Assembly (NCBI GenBank): GCA_030272585.1
Contig: BSYQ01000003.1
Coordinates: 5,952,001-6,016,000, forward strand
Direction of reading: 5' to 3'
DNA length: 64,000 nt
Source: Bryopsis sp. KO-2023
Taxonomy: Eukaryota; Chlorophyta; Ulvophyceae; Bryopsidales; Bryopsidaceae
In this document: positions 12,301 through 24,061 of the stretch, in pieces
Numbering within the stretch: the first letter of the stretch is position 1
Layout: each line of letters starts with the position of its first letter
Position numbers and translations under genes: made by a program
The notes under the pieces: generated by a model
Told to the model about the DNA's origin: nothing
The model's input: only the letters and a program-made list of their open reading frames with translations
Database searches by the model: none

Positions 12301-14542
12301 TGGGAATGAAAAGGGGGCTGATGTTGGCTCGGATTTGTGCACGAAAATTTTAATAGTCTTTTGTGGAGGGAGAGGGGGGGGGGGGAACCTCGAAATATAT
12401 ACATATATGTAGCTATATATATATAAATTTTTCACGAGACATGGTTTTAAAGGGTGAAGAATGATTTAAAAAAAAGAGAAAAGCGATGTGTTGGGAGGAG
12501 ACAAAAAGACATCAAAAAGGCAACAAAAAAAAATCCGGCAAGTTTTTCTAGGTTTTTGAGTGGATCGCTTTTGATATATGTTGCTTCTTTTGTGGGAATC
12601 GGGGATTGGCAAAAGAAGAAAAAAAAAACCAATTTTTATAAAAAAAATTGCACTCTGCAGTGTGTGCGTGTGAAAAAATCGTTGGTTAGGAAATACGTCT
12701 GGTAGGAAATATTGGGGGTTGATTTTCGGGAGGGGGGGATTATTGGGTAGTTGATATGTGTTTTAATTCGAAGGGGTGAGAAAATGGGCGAGGGGGGTTG
12801 GGAAAGCATTGACTTAACAAACCCTTGAAAGGATGGGAGAAAAAAGAATAAAATTCTAAGGGGAGGGGGATGGTATGTGTGCAGGAAAGGAGGGAGGAAT
12901 CATTTTTTTTTTTTTGGAAAAGGGAGAAAGGGGGTGAGGGGGATGAAGCTAGGAAGCAGCTTCCCTGAAGCCCCACCCATCCACCCATCGACCGATGGGT
13001 GTTGAATTTCTTTCTTCTTCCTCCCCTACCCCTCCCCAAAGCACCCTTCACCCACTTTTTTTTTCTTGAAAAGAAGAATGCATGTGTGTGTGTGTGTCGA
13101 CTTTTCCACACGCGTGCGTGCAGAAATTTCCGATGTATTCTTGTGGGGGGGAAGGAGTGCATAAAAAAGAAAGTGTTAGATCTCATATTTTTTTTCTCCC
13201 TTTTTTTTTTCTTTGATTCAAAGCGTGGAAAGGGAGATGAGGAAAAGACACAAAAAAAAAAGTTGCAATTGAAAAGAATGCAAGCAAGAGGTTAGGCCCA
13301 AAAAAAAGAAAAAAAAAAAAAATCCTAAATGAGGAAGCTGAAGGTTTCGGAAAAGAAAAGAAACATTTATTCACTCTCCTCCTTTGGAGTAGTAGATTGA
13401 ACCAGTTGTTGTTTTCTTTCAAAAAAAAAAGAAAGAAGCGAGGAAAAAAAGAAAAAAGAAAAAAAAAGATGTGTTTTTTTGAAAAAAAAACATAGGATGA
13501 GGTTTGGAGACCTCTGCCTCCCTTTCTATTTCTTTGTGTGTTTTTTTTTTCTAAATTTTCGTTTTTGGGTTTTTGAAAATCTGGCTGAGAAGAAAGGATG
13601 ATAAATACATGTGAGAGCTTGCTCTCAATGGACGAAAATTGAAACAATAGTGAGATTTGTTTTCTTCGGCCAAGCTGTAACGAGGGTTTTATTTAAAAAA
13701 AAAAAAAAAGAGAAAAAAGGCAAGAAGAAAAATCGACCTGCCTTTCCCTTGAAAAAGCGTTCTAACCCTGAATCCTGCATACTGGGATGTGTCGTTTCTG
13801 AAAGAAATTCGGACTGGTGTGTGTGAATTTTCTGCAGTGCCCTTCTGTTAGTCATCTGAAAAGAAACAGTTACACCAATCTGCATGGGTTCAAGTTCTGT
13901 TTCTCGGAAGTGCAGCTAAAAAGTCTTTTTTTTTAAAGGAAAAATCCAAGAGGAAAAGAATAGAATGCAGTCCAGCTCCTATCATTCCAAAAAAAAAAAA
14001 AAAAAAAAGAAAAAGAGATCCCCAACAGTAAAAAAAAGAGAGGGTCAGATGAAGGAGGAAAGGGGCAAGGAAAAAAAAAAAGGGGGGGGGGGGGGTCCAA
14101 AAAAAAATATGAGATTTAGTGCGCAAACGGATCGTGGGTAGTATATATTTCTATTTTTACACTGAATGTGAGTTCTGCTGTATTTATATAGCCTTGTGTA
14201 CACAAAAATTTGATTTTCTCCTCGCAGAGAGTGAGTGGGAGATTGAGTGAGGGAAAATGCACCTGGCCAAGAAAGGGAGGGGAGAAGAAGAAAAAAAAAA
14301 AAAGAGAGTGATGTGGGGGCATCAGTCTCGTCGTTTTGTGGGGTTTTGTAAGGGAAAGGGGTAGCAGCTAGTTGATGTTTGCATATTAAAATATGTCAGA
14401 GAAAAAAAGAGATGAACTCTCGGAAGGATATATAGCTACAGCAGATGTTCGAATGGCAGTGTGTCTTTGTTGTTTTCTTTTGTGTGTGTGTGTTTTTTTT
14501 GCTGGTTAGTGCCGATTGGTTTGATTGGCCCAATTGTTCTTT

Positions 14543-14584
14543 GAGTGATATGACTTCTCACTCATGAGAGAAGTCATATCACTC
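14543..14584. repeat. Perfect inverted repeat (17-bp stem, 8-nt loop)
   Basis: GAGTGATATGACTTCTC is followed, after ACTCATGA, by its exact reverse complement GAGAAGTCATATCACTC. It stands out in otherwise low-complexity DNA and would fold as a stable hairpin on either strand. Confidence 0.9.
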
Positions 14585-16899
14585 TTTTCTTTTTGTTGGT
14601 CGAGATGACTCTCTTTTTTGACACCATTTTACATTTTCCTTTCTGCGGAAATGAGCTGAGGAGGGGGGTCAAGAAGGAAGAAAAATGCCCAACGTGATTA
14701 TTGAGGGGGGGGAAAAAAGAGGGGAAACGGAAAAGAAAAATAGGGAAAAAGCAAAACTTGAAAACGTTTGCAGGTGATAGGGTGTGCATTGGATTTCTTT
14801 TATTTGTTTTTAATTGATGCTGTTGGATTGATTTGTTCGTTCTTTCTTTCTTTCTTTCTTTTTCTTTTTTTCAATTATTATGTCGGTGTGTTTTTTTCTT
14901 TCTTTTTGTTTGTAAATCCCTGTTTTCGGATTTTTTTTTTGCTCTCCTGTTTGATTTGGTGGGGCAAAAAAAAAAAGCAAAAATCGGAGGTTTATGAACG
15001 ATTCTTGTTTGTGGATGAACTTGGGGAAGGGTTTAAAAAAAAAATTGGGGAGGGCTGACTTGGGGTAGTTGAAAGAAAAAGAAAGATACGAAAATATATA
15101 CATAAGGGATGGTGTTTATTACGGTGTAAGAACAATACTTGGTGTTTCTCTGTAAAAAGGTATGTGGGGGTGACGGGGAGGTGACAGGTAGATTTACGAC
15201 ATTATGTCCAATTTGATAGGGTATTTTTTTTCTCAAGAGAGAAAATATATCCCCGATCTGAAAGAGGATATTCACATTTACGGAATATGTCGATTTGCAT
15301 CCATAAAGGATCCATAATGTCGTTTGCTTTCTTTTTTTTTCTTTTTTTCTTTTTTTTTTTCGCTTGAGGAGCAGTTTTGATAGAGTGGAAAGGTTTTTGG
15401 AGGGGGGGGGATGCGAGTGTGTTCTCTTTTGTTTCGTTTTCCGTTTTGGTGAGAATGCATGGTGGTAGCTGTGTGGATGAATAATAATTTTGGAGTTTTT
15501 GTTTTCTTTTTCAATTTCCAACGCAATAAATATGGCAAGAAGAACAGAGAAGCGTGTGTGTAATGAGAGAGATGGTAGTAGATCAAAAGAAAAAAAAAAG
15601 GAGGAAGAAAAAAAAAACATATAAAAAAAGAAAAAGAGAGAGAGAGTGAGAAAAAGAAAGCATAGAGTGAGAGACGCAGAGAAAAGTGAGATGAAGAGAG
15701 TCGATACAAAAAAAAAGAAAGAAAGCAAAAAGAAAAAAAGCTTCACAAGAAGACAAGGAACAATATGATATGTTATCTGTTTATGTTTTTATGTGAGGTA
15801 GGGCCGTATGCGTGTGTGGTTTCTGTAATTCTTTTTTTAATTTTTGTCCAATAAGAAAACATCAGAAGAGGAGGAGGAGGATCGGGGGGTCGGGATGGGG
15901 GGAAAGATGGACGAAGAAAAAAAAAACTAGAAAGGGAGATATATATTTATAGCAGTGATTGGTTGTGTTTTGTCTCTTTTTTGCAGCCAGGAGCCAAGGG
16001 CTCTGATTTATCCCTTAATTTTTTCTTCGAATCTTAAAATAGAGAGGGAAAAAAAAATTGTGTTCCAGGAGTTGAAACGCAGTGTTTTTTTTCCCCTTGT
16101 AATCCTTGATTTCTTTTGAAGGGGATGGATACGTTGCAGTTGCATAGGAGAGCTAACGACTAGGGGCATTTTTAATTTATCACAATATGGATTTTGGAGA
16201 GTCGGGGTGCATGGGGATTGTATGGATCTCTTTTAGTAGACTCTTCCCATTTTTTCTTGTGAAATCGGATTAACGCGAGGAGGTTATTTGTAATGAAAGA
16301 ATCGCAATTTTGGTGAAGTCAGGTGTGGCTCTGTCATAAAAAATAATAAAACAGAAAATGTGTATTCGAATATATTTGAACACAAAAATCTGTCATATTT
16401 TTCCGTCGTTTCTTGGCTCGAAACATCGCACACAACCCCCCAGCCACCCAACAAGGTTATTCTTTCCTACAAAATGTCCAGAGCCGTCTGGAGTGCATGT
16501 CTGACGGAAATGAGGCCACAGTCTAATGAATCATTTTAATGAACACCGTTGACACGGTCGAAGACGGCGAGATTCTGGCACGCGCGACTGGCAGAGTTGA
16601 AAAACCCCCCTCTGGCCGGAAAGTTTCGTAACACTGCACAGGATCGAACTATCCTGGACATATTGAGGACGCTTACTCAAGGCAGTGACGGTTAGAAGCC
16701 CTTCGAGAGAGAAACACTTGAAGCAGCACCGCCGTTTGTGTGACTCCGTCTGCCAGAAAAGTACTCTGCAAGGTCCAAGCGCGGTGGACGTGGCTCTTGT
16801 CACACAAAAGTGGCTCCTATAGGTGTTTTCTTCCACCTAATTCTGAGAGCCTGTTTGAAATTTACCCACCTCTATCTTTGCGCTTGAGTTCTGGAGACG

Positions 16900-18419
16900 A
16901 TGATGTGGTCCGCAAGCCCAAAGGTTTCTCCTGTGCTTCGTGGAGTTGAGCTTCGACGGGCAGCAGGAGCTTCGCGCCTTCAGCGCAGTAAGTACATGTA
17001 CAATCCCGCACGATTATCCCGCACTGATGCATCAATGCATTTGGGGAGACCACGGACAAGGGAGAGTTTCCCGTGATACCAGTGGACGTCACTGATGAAC
17101 GACTTTCGCTGTTTCAGGAACAAGCCTCAGAGGGCAAGCGCGGGCACCACTGCAGGTGACGGCGTTCCAGACCCCTGGCACACCCTTTGATGATGCCAGG
17201 GGCTGGGGCAACAGGAGGGACCTGGGCCATGGGTTCGACCGGGGCGTCCACTACCGGTGGAAGGTGCGCGCTTCGTTTCTGTCACTCTTTCCTTTCTCTC
17301 CTCCTCAAGCTGCACAAACTTCTCACTGCGCTTACGCATTGAAAATAGATGAGCTAATTTCACGGGTGGATGTTACAGTGTGGTGACGTCCCTGGCCATC
17401 TGCGGTTCGGGAAGGGGTGGATGGCCAGCCCCCCACCACCGCAGAGCAGGGAAACCGTGGACGGCCCCCCTCTGGTCTTCGGACTGGAGCAGGAGCTGGC
17501 GTGGCACAGGGCCCAGCTGCCACCGTGCCTGGAGTGCGGCACGTACGGGCGGTGGCTGGAGTCCACCCAGGTAACAAGTTACTATGCAAACAAAACAGCA
17601 ACGAAGATGTTCTACATGCAAGGATTGAACTTTTTTCCCTGGAGAAACTTCAGAATCACAGCTTTTCAGTGCAGTGCACAGCCAGCAGCCATTGTCTTGC
17701 AAAGCTGTTTCTTCATCAGTTCATCATACTGAGCTGATATCAGTTTTTTTCTGGAGCACTTCCCCATTGATGTTTGCACAATGAACTAAAGAACCCCAAG
17801 CACTGACTCAAGTGATGATTTTTTACTGTTTGTTCCAGTTTTTCATCCTCTCCCATGAGGGTGAAACTGGAAACAGCATCATCCACGGTGTCAACCGGTA
17901 CAGCCCGCGGCTGGGGGGCATGGTGGACATGCTGATGGTGTTCGTTGGGGAGGAGGAAGCGTGCAGGTATGCTAGCCTGCTGGAGGCGGAAGGGGGACCA
18001 CCAATGAGGATCAGCATTGTGTCCCCGGTCATCTTGGTGGATTTCCTGGAGACCAACGGGTACAGTATCTGTTTGTTTGTTTTCTTCCTTCATTCAAATT
18101 TTGGGTGATTGACCATGTTAGTCTTGTCAGACTGATGGGAACATCTGTAGTAGTGATAGCTGACTCTGTGCATACATGTCCGCACCCTGCAAAATGTCTT
18201 TTCCTGCCTGGAATGATCCGGTCAATTTGTTGTGCTGGGATCAATTTCTTCGAGCCAAGAGTTTTGAGTTTTGTTGGTATCAACCACCTGATCTAAACTG
18301 ATATGAAACGCATCATTGGACTTAACGATTTTCGTTGTCTTTGAATCCCTAGAATTCGATCCATCCTCCAGCAGCCTGGCTCCCTGTACCTTCCTCCAAC
18401 CTCCCTTCCACCAGAGTAA
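16900..18419 (+). CDS. DUF3110 family protein with a probable plastid transit peptide, 5 exons
   Basis: DUF3110 proteins are short, of unknown function, and known from cyanobacteria and plastid-bearing eukaryotes. Exons: 16900-16987, 17118-17263, 17379-17570, 17839-18059 and 18353-18419; phases agree, giving 237 residues. The N-terminus (MMWSASPKVSPVLRG, then many R, S and A with few acidic residues) resembles a stromal transit peptide without a signal sequence. The family domain is at about residues 143-230: FFILSHEGETGNSIIHG, then MLMVFVGEEEACRYASLLEA, then a PVILVDFLETNG segment, matching the family pattern LFN..T..EGIHS / VLMFEDEDDATRYALLLEAQ / EEIEEFC. An extra segment with CLECG precedes the domain. 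A stop codon lies in frame just upstream of the chosen ATG. A consensus splice donor overlaps the stop codon (see findings). Family call rests on pattern recall. Confidence 0.7.
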
Positions 18420-19122
18420 GATTTATACTGTGGATTTAAGACTGGATTTATTGACATCGCCTGTGAACTATTGCTATTGCTTTCCTATCTTATCCTATCT
18501 TCTATATCTAAAAATCAAAATTTGTGTTGTAGGGCATGAGGCCTGGAGGCCAGCTGCAGGGCAGCTGGCCTCCGGGCCCATCGGCAGGGAAGTTGAGAAG
18601 CCCCCACCTGCCAGGTACTTCTATCTTTTGCACTGCTGTGAAATCTTGCTTCGAGGTTATGACCAATTTTGACAGTATTTTTCATGAGTTTTTCCTTGTT
18701 GAAAGTGTTGCTTGCTAAAAAGGGATGTTTTGATCAAACATCGAAACATCAGCTCAGGAGGTGTAGAGTTGACAATAAGTCTGTTGTTTATTCACACAAG
18801 CTGTGTTGAATTCTAAAAGTCCTCAGAATTCATCTCGATGATCTGGGGTATCTTTTCCAATGGGTTGATTTGGGATTGCATGATTTTCTGCGACGAAACT
18901 GGATGATGCTCCTATGTCTGTCACAGTGCCACCGAGTTTCTGTCAGCCTGTCCCAGAGGCAACAGGAGCTCGTCCCAACAAACTCGCATTGCCGTGGAAG
19001 AGTGGACAACGCCAGAGCGCATTCGATCCTGTTCAGGGACGCGAGCTCGCTCCAAAGGACCTACACTCTGAGGACACGAAGCTGTGCGGGAAAAGTCGCC
19101 ACAAGCTGGGAGAAATTTTTGG
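18420..19122 (+). other. Transcribed spacer between the DUF3110 and kinesin-8 genes (possible UTR exons)
   Basis: Two exon-like GC-richer blocks lie here. The first, 18535-18626, is preceded by TTGTGTTGTAG and followed by GTACTT. The second, about 18939-19170, is preceded by TTTCTGTCAG and followed by GTGAGT, and contains the kinesin-8 start. In the kinesin frame a TGA lies upstream of the ATG at 19123, so most of the second block would be 5' UTR. It also holds an upstream open frame from 18914. Confidence 0.45.
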
Positions 19123-22100
19123 ATGGGTGGAAACAAGCAGCATGGAAGGAACCTCCCTCCTCGGTCAACGGTGAGTCAAGTTGCTCAGCTCTCTGAAACG
19201 AACATACGCACGTGAATGCATTGAAATGGGCCGAAAATTGTGGTTTTTTGAGGGTGTATTTCATGCTGAAACTGTTTTTCAACTCCAGTTTTTTTCACTT
19301 CTTCAAGATCACTTTGTTGTGAGAAGGATGCTCTGTGTTTTTCCAGGTTGTGGTACCTCCACCTCAGGGAAAAGCCAGCCTGATGGTTGCTGTGAGAGTG
19401 AGGCCACTTCTGGAATCAGAGAAGGCAAAGCAAGAGAGGAGGGACATTTTGAGGGTCATGAACAAGAAAGTTGTTCTGGTGCTGGATCCAGATGAATCAA
19501 AGGTGGGACCTCCATTTGAAGCAGCCTGGCACTCTTTGATTTTCAATTTGATTATCTCGTTTTTGTGAATTTTGCATCTGTGGGGACATGTTTTTTGCAG
19601 CCATAATTTATCAGTTTGTCTACCTTGTTTTACTGTGGGTCAGAAAGTTTTGGAGCACTTGTGCAAAAGATAACAGTTTTCTTTTTTTTGAACCAAGGAC
19701 TATCTCGACCAAATGGCCAATCGAACCAAGGAGAGACGGTACACTTTTGACCTTGCGTTCAATGCTAAGGTGAGCTGCGATCATGATCTTTTAAGACTGA
19801 TCAGTCTTAAAAGAAGTAAGGTTTTTCTGTGTCACTTGCTAAAAAAAAGTTCCTGAGGGTGTGCCGAACCCCCCCAAAAATTCAAAGTCTGTTAATCCAG
19901 AGAGCTGGTTAGTTTTAATGTGTTTTTTTCGAACGTGCTAGTGTCCGGGTGGCTGAGGAAAGAAAGACACATATATGGGAGGAATGGTTTTCGGTATATT
20001 TTGCCCTGCAACCAGTGTTGTTCTTCGCAGGCGAGAAATCGTGAGATTTACGACGGTACCATAGACAACCTGGTAACAGGAGTGATGAACGGGATGAACG
20101 GAACCGTCTTTGCATACGGCGCTACTGGCTCTGGCAAGACGTACACGATGGTTGGTACGATTCACACAGCCTTTGACTCATTGCTTCTTTGCAAGGTATT
20201 GTTTTTTTCATTGTTCTAAAGACGTGTGTTTGACTTCGGCAGGTAGCCCTGGCGATCCTGGACTGATGGTTCTCTCGTTGGAGCGTATCTTTCGGGACAA
20301 GGCCGACAAGTATTCGCATGAAAACTTTGAGGTCGCATGCTCCTATCTGGAAGTCTACAACGAGGTCATTTATGACCTGCTCGTTGTTAACTCGGGCGCT
20401 TTGGAGCTGAGAGAGGACCCGCAGCAGGGTGTTCAAGTGGCTGGACTCAAGAGAATCAAAGTGCAAACCGCACAGCAGATTATGGTATGGCGCTGGTGTG
20501 GGCGTGTTTTTCTTGCATCCCATCTTGTCAAGAAAGGAAAGGAAGGAAAGAAATCAGGGGCCAGATATGAGAAATGCAAGCCTAGAGTGGGAACTAAAAA
20601 TAGAGCATGTTTTCAACAGAGTCTGCTGGAGGAAGGAAATCGGCGGAGAAAAACGGAAAGCACGGACGCGAACAACGCTTCCTCGAGGTCACACGCGGTG
20701 GGCCATCATTAAACGAGAAAACAAGTGGATGGAAACTAGTCAAAACGTGGGCTTAAGTACCCCGTTTTTTTGCGAGAAAATACTGCAGTCGATCAGGTTG
20801 GCAGCAGCTCCCCGTGACCTCGGTTCTTGCCTCATACCACAGGTCCATTTTCTTTCCTTTCTTTTTATTCGAGGTCCTGGCTGACGGAGAATAACGGAGG
20901 CAAAAAAGGAGGGTACAGGCCAGAACAGTTTGCTGATCCATCTTACTGTTTTTGAAGGTGCTGGAAATAATCGTTCGTCGCATGCCCAAAAACCACTACC
21001 AAAAGAAGCAGTTGTGCGGAAAACTGTCTTTGGTGGACTTGGCTGGGAGCGAGCGCGCCGCCGAAACAAACAACCACGGCCACAAGCTGCGTGACGGCGC
21101 CAACATCAACAAATCGCTGCTGGCGCTGGCGAACTGTATCAATGCCCTAGGAAAGCAAACGAAGGGACGAAAATATGTTCCTTACAGGAACAGCAAGCTG
21201 ACTCGCTTGCTAAAGGATGGTCTGAGCGGAAATTCAAAGACTGCCATGATAACGACTGTGGCTGCTGCTTCAGATCAGTACCATCATTCAATCAATACTT
21301 TGAAGGTAAGGAAGAGGCTGAGGCTGTTTTCGAAAGTGATACCCCCAAAAACAGTATTTTCTTTCTTTAATTACTATATATGTATAATAACCGGGTAAAT
21401 TTTCTGCAGTATGCAAACAGGGCCAAAGAAATCAAGACCCACATAATTCAAAACGTCGGAACGGTGGAGAGCCACGTTTCCGACTACCAGAAGATCATCG
21501 ACAATCTGCAGGTATTCCCTGGTTCAAATGGACGTTCGGTAGATCGGCAAAGCGTAGTGATCGTCGCCGTGCTGACGACTGGTGCAAATAGGCCGAAGTC
21601 CAAGACTTGAGGTCTCAGCTCACGGACAAGCCGACGTCCCAATCTGCGACGCCGGACAACGATCCTCTATCGTGGATCGATAATTTGGCGGCGGAAATTA
21701 ATGAAAACGTGGAGGAAAGAATCAATCTTCAAAAAGCTCTCTTCGAGTTGGAGGATCTCAACGTTTGCAACAAATTCGAACTGAAGCACCTGGATGGATA
21801 CCTAGCTTCAGGTGAGACTCATATCTACCTGGGTGGGGGATTTTTTTTTTTTTTTCTGAACGAGACTTACGTTTTCGTGTTATGGGAAACCCCACATCCT
21901 TACAAGTGCTGTGCTCCCTGTCCTCAAACAGAAAACTTGTCTCCAGAAAAGGAGGCGGAGGTTCGTGAGCGTCGTCAAAATACATGGGAGAGTATAAGGG
22001 AAAATGAGGAAGCGGGTTTGAAGTATCGCGCGGACATCGAAGCGAATGAACAAGCGCGGCGATCCATTCAAGGGAGAATAGATGACCGAATGGGGGAGCC

Positions 22101-23648
22101 CCAGACGGCGTCTTTTCTCAAAATCTTGAGCACTTTCAGACTTCAAGCTGTCCGCTTGCAGGTGAGAGCTTGTCGAACGATTGGCATTGGGGTGTAGAGA
22201 ATGCTTTTTGACACCCAACTTCCAGTAGAAATGCCCGTTTTCTGATCCTCATAGAATTCCCATTTCAATCAAGCGTCTGGTTTTCTCGGCAGGAACTTCA
22301 ATTCCAAATGGCTGTTCGCGACCAAATTATCTCAGAGCAGCGAACAGCCCTGTCCAACTTGTGGACAGCAGCTGAAGCAGCGGGATTGAACAGGGATATG
22401 ATTTTAGAAATTGGCGAACAAAAAGGAATTTTTATGGAAGGGATCCTTCCAGAGGGGGATGGGCCTCCGACCGTTGGAGCGTCTCAGCTGACATCGATCA
22501 TGAATGCGGAGAAGAAAGATGGGATTGGGGTGGTCAACAAACAAACAATTGCAGGAGAGAGGGCCAAGTACAGGTGAATTCATCTGAATGCTAGCACCTT
22601 TGCAACTGCCAGTGTCTGGTTTCGTCTTGGATTGCTGTGAAACTGTGGGTTCTCTGTTCAGATACTGCTTCTGGTCCAAATACGATGGATCTACCACCAC
22701 AGAGATTGATGAAGATGGGGATCAGGTCCGCCCCCAGTCGGCTAGCAGCGCTGGTAACGTCTACCCGACACCAAAAGGCCCACATGAAGACCCTCCAAGC
22801 AGTCCACCAGAGACTGACTGGGACGCAAGTATAAAACGAGGCCAAGCCTCAAAGCCTGTCCCTTGCCAGGATGAGTCGTCGTCAGATACAGAAGTAGGGG
22901 GCGGGCCCTATTCTTGCAGATCCAATGCTTCTGGCTGGAAAGCCCCAAGGCAGCCATTGCCACCAAAACCAAACGTCCCCTTGCACAGGAGATTCAGGGC
23001 CAGCGATGGTGACGAAAGTGCTGAAGCAAACTTCAGCCAAAGAGACCAAGAGGATGAACCGTTTGTGCTGGAAGGTGCTGGACTTGTCAATAAAGCGGGA
23101 AAAAGAAAGGAGGCTGCTGGCGCACCGTCTGAGGTGGACCAAAAGGTGGGCATTTTTCACAAGCCTTTTTTTATCATGAACAATAAAGTACGGTTCTTGG
23201 AGCTTTTATTTGTGCTTGATGAAGGCTGGGGTGTTAACCTTCTTTTGTTATTCTGCTCAGCTCCGAAGGTTGAGGGGAAGACTTCAGCACAAAGCAATGG
23301 CACCCAGCCCAAGTGGTGAAAGCGAGGATTGTGCACCGAACTCAGACAGACCTCTGCAAGTAAATAGCCATCCACTGAGACCTGCGAATGCTCACAGACG
23401 GCATTCTGACACTGGTGTTGGACAGAGGTGATTTTCTAACACACACAGTTCTATCTCGCGCGTTGTCGCAAAACTTTGAGGCCCTCGGTTTGAAAATTCT
23501 GAACTGCGAATTCTGAAATGCTGGTTTCTCTTTTTTGAAATCAATTAGGGTTGCTGATAATTCGGATCGGCAACGGGAAAGGAGGAGGGCAAAAATGAGT
23601 CTTTTGAAGAGGATAGTAAAGAGGGACACCAGCAATCCATGGGATTGA
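19123..23648 (+). CDS. Kinesin-8 family (KIF18/KIF19/KIP3-like) motor protein, 14 exons
   Basis: Kinesin-8 motors walk to plus ends and shorten or pause microtubules, setting spindle or cilium length. Exons: 19123-19170, 19347-19502, 19698-19769, 20031-20154, 20243-20484, 20620-20697, 20958-21305, 21410-21511, 21592-21811, 21932-22161, 22293-22573, 22662-23145, 23261-23427 and 23549-23648; all phases agree, giving 883 residues. Motor domain: [11 protein letters not shown]-loop [11 protein letters not shown] (about residue 124), [19 protein letters not shown], then the kinesin-8 hallmarks [22 protein letters not shown] and [11 protein letters not shown] moderate coiled coil follows ([18 protein letters not shown]) and then a Pro/Ser-rich tail ending in basic residues. 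The last exon ([15 protein letters not shown]...) depends on a GTGATT donor; without it the protein would stop at 23431. A stop codon precedes the chosen ATG in frame. Confidence 0.88.
19787..19814. repeat. 28-bp perfect palindrome in kinesin-8 intron 3
   Basis: The sequence reads TCTTTTAAGACTGA and then its exact complement TCAGTCTTAAAAGA, with no spacer. It lies just inside the intron after exon 3 (donor at 19770). Confidence 0.9.
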
Positions 23649-24061
23649 TTCCAGAAATGGTTTTTTGTGGTAGTTTCAACAGTTGAATCGGGATTTCGAA
23701 GGCTTTGACCAACGATGGGCTGGAGATTTGGCACGGAGGGGACGTGGTTGGCAAGGGAGGGGTATCGTTTGGGAGGTTTCTGTAAAATCAAAGTTGTAAA
23801 ACAAATAGATGTCCACACAATACTGATCAAAACACAGGGTTGGCTGGATAAGACGAGATCCATCGCGTCGGTGCTGTTGGACATCTTCTTGCCAGATCCG
23901 TCCAGCGCACGTAGTCTGAATTGAATGGGGTGGACGTTGGCCGAACGGGTTCAATTCTGTTGAGCGGGAGGTCTCGATTCTCCTGTTCAGACTCTCCCAT
24001 GTTTCTCTTGAAAGTTGCATCGCATGGCCTCAGCGGCGTGTGGAACACCTCAAAGCGTGGT
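23649..24061. other. Convergent spacer between kinesin-8 and the EF-hand-like gene
   Basis: Both neighbours end here (kinesin-8 at 23648 plus, the next gene at 24062 minus). It presumably holds both 3' UTRs. Open frames on both strands exist but have no supporting splice sites or family match. Confidence 0.5.

Larger units (their letters stand above)
9202..16899. other. Gene-free, C-depleted, homopolymer-rich stretch downstream of kinesin-12
   Basis: About 7.7 kb without a believable gene. The plus strand is built from A, T and G runs with very little C. For example, 11521-11580 contains 31 G but only 4 C. Open frames here (such as minus 9287-9925, 15033-15746 and 11498-12052) translate to Phe/Ser/Lys/Pro-rich low complexity and show no domain or splice logic. 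It contains a perfect-stem hairpin at 14543-14584, a TTTC microsatellite near 14840-14865 and ATATAT tracts near 12395-12427. It may be a very long 3' UTR or non-coding transcript of kinesin-12, or plain intergenic DNA. From about 16400 the composition returns to normal ahead of the DUF3110 gene. Confidence 0.7.

Noticed and set aside
18914-19170. Reading the frame starting MSVTVPPSFCQ as the kinesin-8 N-terminus
   Set aside because: Its phase at the 19170 donor does not fit the next exon; only the frame starting at 19123 joins correctly to VVVPPPQGK and the motor.
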